A stretch of DNA of 64,000 bases from Rhinopomastus cyanomelas. Taxonomy: Eukaryota; Chordata; Aves; Bucerotiformes; Rhinopomastidae. Within the stretch, counting starts at the first letter, position 1. The number at the start of each line of letters is the position of its first letter. The notes under the pieces were generated by a model. That model was not told the DNA's origin. It saw only the letters and a program-made list of their open reading frames with translations, and searched no databases. Positions 59,522 to 64,000 of this stretch are shown piece by piece. Position numbers and translations under genes: made by a program. The stretch spans positions 94,079-158,078 of the forward strand of contig VXBP01008210.1 in assembly GCA_013400115.1 (NCBI GenBank), in the 5' to 3' direction.

Positions 59522-62355
59522 GGTGTGGGTGGGGGCTGGTTTCTGCCTGCTGTTCTCCAAGGCAGGGTGGTGCCTCTGCTTTATCCTCAGCTTTTTATTC
59601 AAGACCTACTAAGTACATTTCGCCACTGCCGAATTTGATTGAGATTGAAGGAAGGAGAGGGAAAATGACACAGAACAACACGGTCACATTAGCCTCTTCT
59701 ATTTTTAGGAAACCAGGCTAAGAATATTAAAGCAATGTTGACTAGGTAGGCGGATAGGTATTTTCTTGGGGGTTTTTTTTCCATCAGATTTTTCATTTAT
59801 TCGTAAGAACAGCAGACTGTTTGTCTGGAGAATTTCTCACCCCAAATAAGTGACCTCCCAACAGATTGCACTTATGGCTCAGCATGCTCTGGGGGTTGCA
59901 TGGGCTGCGAGTGTTCAACAGGGAATCGCAAATCTGCTGTGGTGTTTGGCTGCCTGAGTGCAAAGGGATGGATGGTGATACCCAATAGTGGAACAAACGT
60001 TTGCTTTAAGATTGCTATGACTTCAAATGGACGCATTAGGTATTTGCCAGGGCTGGGCTGGAGTGTGTTTTTGCTTCTTTTTAAAACTGGGTCTGTTCAT
60101 TTTATGTCTGTAATAGTATGACAAAGCCACCCCTGTAAGATAGGTAGTGAGTGCTTTGAGATGTAATCATTCTTGAGCTATAAAAGAAGAAAGAAGCTGT
60201 TTCAACACCTGACTGGCAGACTGTTTTGTGTGTCTCTTGCCTAGTGAAATGCAGCTGCTGTTGAAATGCCGTGCAGAAACAGTTATTTTTTTTAGAATAC
60301 TTTAAAGCTTACAAAACACATTAAATAAATCAAGAAGCCTGGCAGTTCTAATTATCATGCAAAAGCCATCAAATCACTAAACATTTCAATTCAGTGCTTC
60401 ATGGCCTAAACAGTACAGTTTAAAAAGAAAAAAAGAAGGTGGGGGGAGGGAAGAATGACAAGAATGTACCATTTAAGGAATTTAGGGCACTCACAGGGCT
60501 TGGAGATACAGTGAAGTTATCTAAAAGGGATTTATGCCTTCAAATACTTGTTTATCTGGGCACATATCATTAAACAGACTAGATGTGCTGGTAGCTGGAG
60601 ACCCATGAGCCTTTTTAAGGAATGCAGGGAGCGTTCTGATTGTGAGTGATGAGGTATCAAATGTTGCAGGCAGAAAAATGATAACAGAGGTCAGCTGGAA
60701 TGAGTTTAGCTTACAGATTTCTTCTAAGTGATGTGATGCAAACAGTGTATGACATGAGGCAGTTTTGCCCTTGACTTTGTTGTCATTCCTCTCAAATCTA
60801 AAAGCAGCTAAAGATCCTCATCTTGATTTATTTTTCACAGGACAGTTGGGAGGGCCCCAGCTGGTCCACTAAGCCTTGGGTTTTTGCTAAGTGGGCCAGA
60901 ACACGCAGAATTGGCAAATGCTGCGCCGTCCATTGCCTTTCTGTGCTGCTGCACAACAGCAGCTCCCAGTTGCTAAGCAGCTGCAGAGCCGTCTTTGCCT
61001 TTGCTACCAATCAGATCTACTGGAGCTACGTGGGTTCCCCTTGATCAGCAGAGAGGAGCCGGCAGCATGAAAACGGGAGCGGTGGCCGTAGCAAAATTGT
61101 TCCTTTTCTGGCTTGCCGATGGGCCCCCTGGCAAAAATGCTGGAGCAAAGCGAAGGGACACTTGATGGCCCAGAAGCAGGGGGTGGCAGGGAGGGGAGAG
61201 GCAGAGCCAGCATATGTGCACAGCGGAGGTTACAAAGGCAGCAGATCTTAGCAGAGCAGGGGGCATGCACTGAGGAGAAAGAAATGGGAGAGAGGCCAAA
61301 TGCACAGTTCAGAATAAAAAAACCCCAGGAGGAGAGTGTGGCATATGGAGAGGGGAAATAAAGCAGAACTTGCACAGCCTGTGAATAATTGAATAGAAAA
61401 TACAGGAAGAGAGGGAAGGAACTTGATTCATTATTGCCCTTCACCTTGTAGAGACAGCTACACCCAGGAAGAGGAGGTGTGGAATACAACAGCATCTTTC
61501 ATGTGTCACTGTGAACTGCATGTTTTACATTTCAACCTTGGCCATTTGTGGTTTTCTCGCTGCATAGCCCCTGCCTTTTGTTTAGGCCTGATTCCTTCAG
61601 GCTCTTTTTAAATCTTTGCCTGGTTTCTAATTTATTTTTGAGCATGTTTTGGCTGTTAATTTTTTTTCAAGATAAGTCTTAAGTTGAAATACTTTCTCCA
61701 CCTACTGTAGTTGTTTTAACCTGCAGGAGGGCTCAGTTAGGACCTAGGCTGTTGCCAGGTGCTAACTGAAGTTCGTTTCCGCTACATCTGCAGTGCCATT
61801 GCTGCCTTTCTCCCTGTCTCTGTTCCAGGAGTTGCTGATGGAGACCAGGGTTCCCTTTACTTCCTAGCACCTTCCCCTGCACATTGTCTTCCCTTTTCTC
61901 TCTCTTCGATGCCTGCCAGCAGTTTGGGAAGACTTGCTCCTAGCAGCGCACAGGAAGTGGTTCCTGTGGCAGTAAATTAGCACAAACACCTCATGTGTTG
62001 ATGTGTTGCAACAAGGGAGGTGGTAAAACAGCATCAGGAACATCTGCAGGAGGGTTCTGACCAAAAAAGATTCTAATTCCACCACCTCTCAGCTGCCCAC
62101 ATGAAAAAATACTTTGTGGTCTCAGTGCCTAACGTGCAGTTGGCTGTGGACTGGGAAATGCCAGCAGAGCTGGCAGGGAAGCAAGGAAGCTCTGCGTTCC
62201 TCTCTCCTCTGGCTCCTCCAGACGGAGGATCAAGGGGCGTGTTTGTATGGGAGGGTGGGGAGAGGAACTAAAGCTCGTGCAGCTGTTGCCTTCCTCTGTG
62301 GGCAGCCCTGGCTTGCTTGAGGTCCTTTTGACTGAGAACACTTCTTTTTTTCCAG

Positions 62356-62474
62356 GTCCAAAACCTAGTCCTAAATGGAAAACAGGTGCCAACGCAGTTC
62401 TACAGTGGAAAGGATATGCTTTGGGTTCCGTATGTATTTAAAGCAAATAAAAACCTTGACAAATATGCTGCTAG
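62356..62474 (+). other. Possible internal or terminal exon, unidentified
   Basis: A strong acceptor (cttctttttttccag) precedes 119 bases ending at ctag|gtgtgt. Read in phase 0 it gives a 39-codon open frame (VQNLVLNGKQVPTQFYSGKD, then MLWVPYVFKANKNLDKYA). Read in phase 1, as the exon at 55104-55185 would require, it gives GPKPSPKWKTGANAVLQWKG and a stop at 62439-62441. An AATAAA lies at 62446-62451. The two readings exclude one another and I recognise neither. Confidence 0.3.
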
Positions 62475-64000
62475 GTGTGTTTTGTGCTTGGAAGATTTTT
62501 GTCTGTTGGATTTGGAGTGATGCTATATTTGCTTCCTTCTTCCATTTAGCTGGAGTCCTGTATCTTTGAGCACCATCTATACTATTGTTAGACTCCTAAG
62601 ACCACTAAAGGTCATGGGGCATTGATATTCTACAAGCAGGTTTAGCTGCCTTTCACATAGGGGCAATTTTGGCTTTATGAGAGATCTAATTAGAATCATT
62701 TTAAAGAGGAAATCGCCCTGCCTTAAGAAACCAGAGCTACTGCATTAATTCCAGTAAGCAACTGGGAACTTGACAGCGTGCCTGTTGTTCTGATGAGAGT
62801 CAGGAAGGGTGAATTGTGTGTAGGAAGGCAAAATGCACAGGAAATGTGCCATCAAGGACAGCAGTGTGGAGCTCGTGCAAGGCAGCGTGCCAGTCCATGT
62901 TTAGCTGTGACCCGCAGGCTGGAGCAGTGCTGGCAGGTTGCTGCTCTCTACGTGCCTGCCTACCCCAGACCTCACCGTGGCCACGATTGCTCAAACACCT
63001 TCCTGACCTGCTCTGCTGCCTTGCAGCAAGGACTTCCAGCCAGGTCACCCTGGACCCTTGACCTGTGCAGCTCCCACAAGCACAGTACAGGCCAAAAATC
63101 ATAGCTCTAAAGCAAACATGACACAATTGCAACTGGGTTTATTTCCAGTGCCTCAAGTTATTGATTAGCCTGCTCCAAGTATCGCTGTTTCTTTTGCAGA
63201 GTTTGCTCTGGCTGGGTTAATGCCTAATCTCATGGCTGAGATAAACTCAGTCTGGGACTGTTCTTTGTCTGGGGATGCTCTGACAAGCTGCAAACTCCTC
63301 TGGCTCCTGCCAGATTTTCATCCCTATGTATGAGCTTCCCAGCCAGGCAAAGACACAGCAAGCGCATTCTGCTTAGCTCTCCTAGTACATCTAACACTCA
63401 GCTAAAAACAGGCAGAAATTATGGTGTCTCCCACAGAGATATAAACAGGGTTTTATTATCTCTTCAGCTGCACTTGCTGCCTTCCTGTAGGAAGTTTGCA
63501 CAAATATCAGAGGGGAGGGCACAAACTTCATGCATGAACTGCCCTTCAGCATCTCTGCCATACGTTACTCAGCAAAAGCCTGTCCCTATTTTATCCACAG
63601 CCCTTTCTCTTCCAGCCTCCTTTGCCATATCCTTTTTCACCCTCTCTGAATATTCCCACATTCTTGTCTGAAGGGTTTGAGACCTTCATGCCTGAGCCAC
63701 GTTCAGGAGTGGTGGCTGTTGCACAGCCAGTGCAGCAATGAAGTGTTGGTCGAAGCCTCCCTCTTCTAATGGCAGTGGATAAAACAACACTTGTTCAGGC
63801 TGTGTGGTACCTCATGTATTGAAAAGTATGTAGTGAGTGAAGCTGGGATCATTTCCACTTGAGGTTCTCTTAAGCCTCACATAGAAGTACAGCTCCCCAC
63901 ATTTCAGGTTCGGTGGAATCTACCAAGCAACTTTAGGGGATTTGGCTGCTTACTCCATACTTACTCCTGCTGTGTGAACTAAAGAAGCCGATTGCAGCTC

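Larger units (their letters stand above)
55711..64000. other. Right flank without a recognised gene
   Basis: Mostly AT-richer sequence with one CR1 remnant (59469-59521) and homopolymer T-runs. If the exon at 55104-55185 is real, this would be its first intron. I see no RHOF, TMEM120B or other expected neighbour exons. Confidence 0.5.

Overview
The window is vertebrate nuclear DNA from a bird. It holds many copies of the 3' end of avian CR1 LINEs (tails of the attctatgattctgtg type, in both orientations) and a CpG-rich promoter region. Its one clear gene encodes a protein very close to the chicken form of SETD1B as I remember it. The species cannot be fixed from this window. The assembly has single Ns at 3503, 51371 and 55520 and a 12-base gap at 52096-52107.

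Layout: SETD1B lies on the minus strand from its start codon at 51679-51681 to its stop at 2458-2460, about 49 kb. I resolve 17 coding exons with in-phase junctions. They give about 1,960 residues: an RNA-recognition motif near the N-terminus, a long Ser/Pro-rich middle, a proline-rich block, acidic tracts, four diverged RTPGRD-type repeats, the N-SET region, a WDR5-binding Win motif, and the SET and post-SET domains. One short exon, expected between 50987 and 51608 and encoding about 50 residues, is absent; a lone N lies in that interval. The 22-kb intron between exons 6 and 7 makes up nearly half of the gene and shows no other gene.

The intron at 6302-8685 is a U12-type AT-AC intron. Its donor, branch site and acceptor can all be read, and only this choice restores the family's reading frame. 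At exon 11 the 3' splice site sits directly against a CR1 fragment that appears to supply the branch point.

The region 51.6-52.7 kb is the GC-rich SETD1B promoter and 5' UTR, with two diverged copies of a CCAAT-containing module. A second GC-rich block at 54.7-55.7 kb carries several YY1-like motifs and a possible first coding exon pointing right (55104-55185), which may start a divergent transcript I cannot identify. The remainder to 64 kb has no recognisable gene. The left 2.45 kb is SETD1B 3' UTR and downstream flank.

SETD1B is the catalytic subunit of a COMPASS-type complex that methylates histone H3 lysine 4 at active promoters. No bacterial, viral or CRISPR-like system is present.
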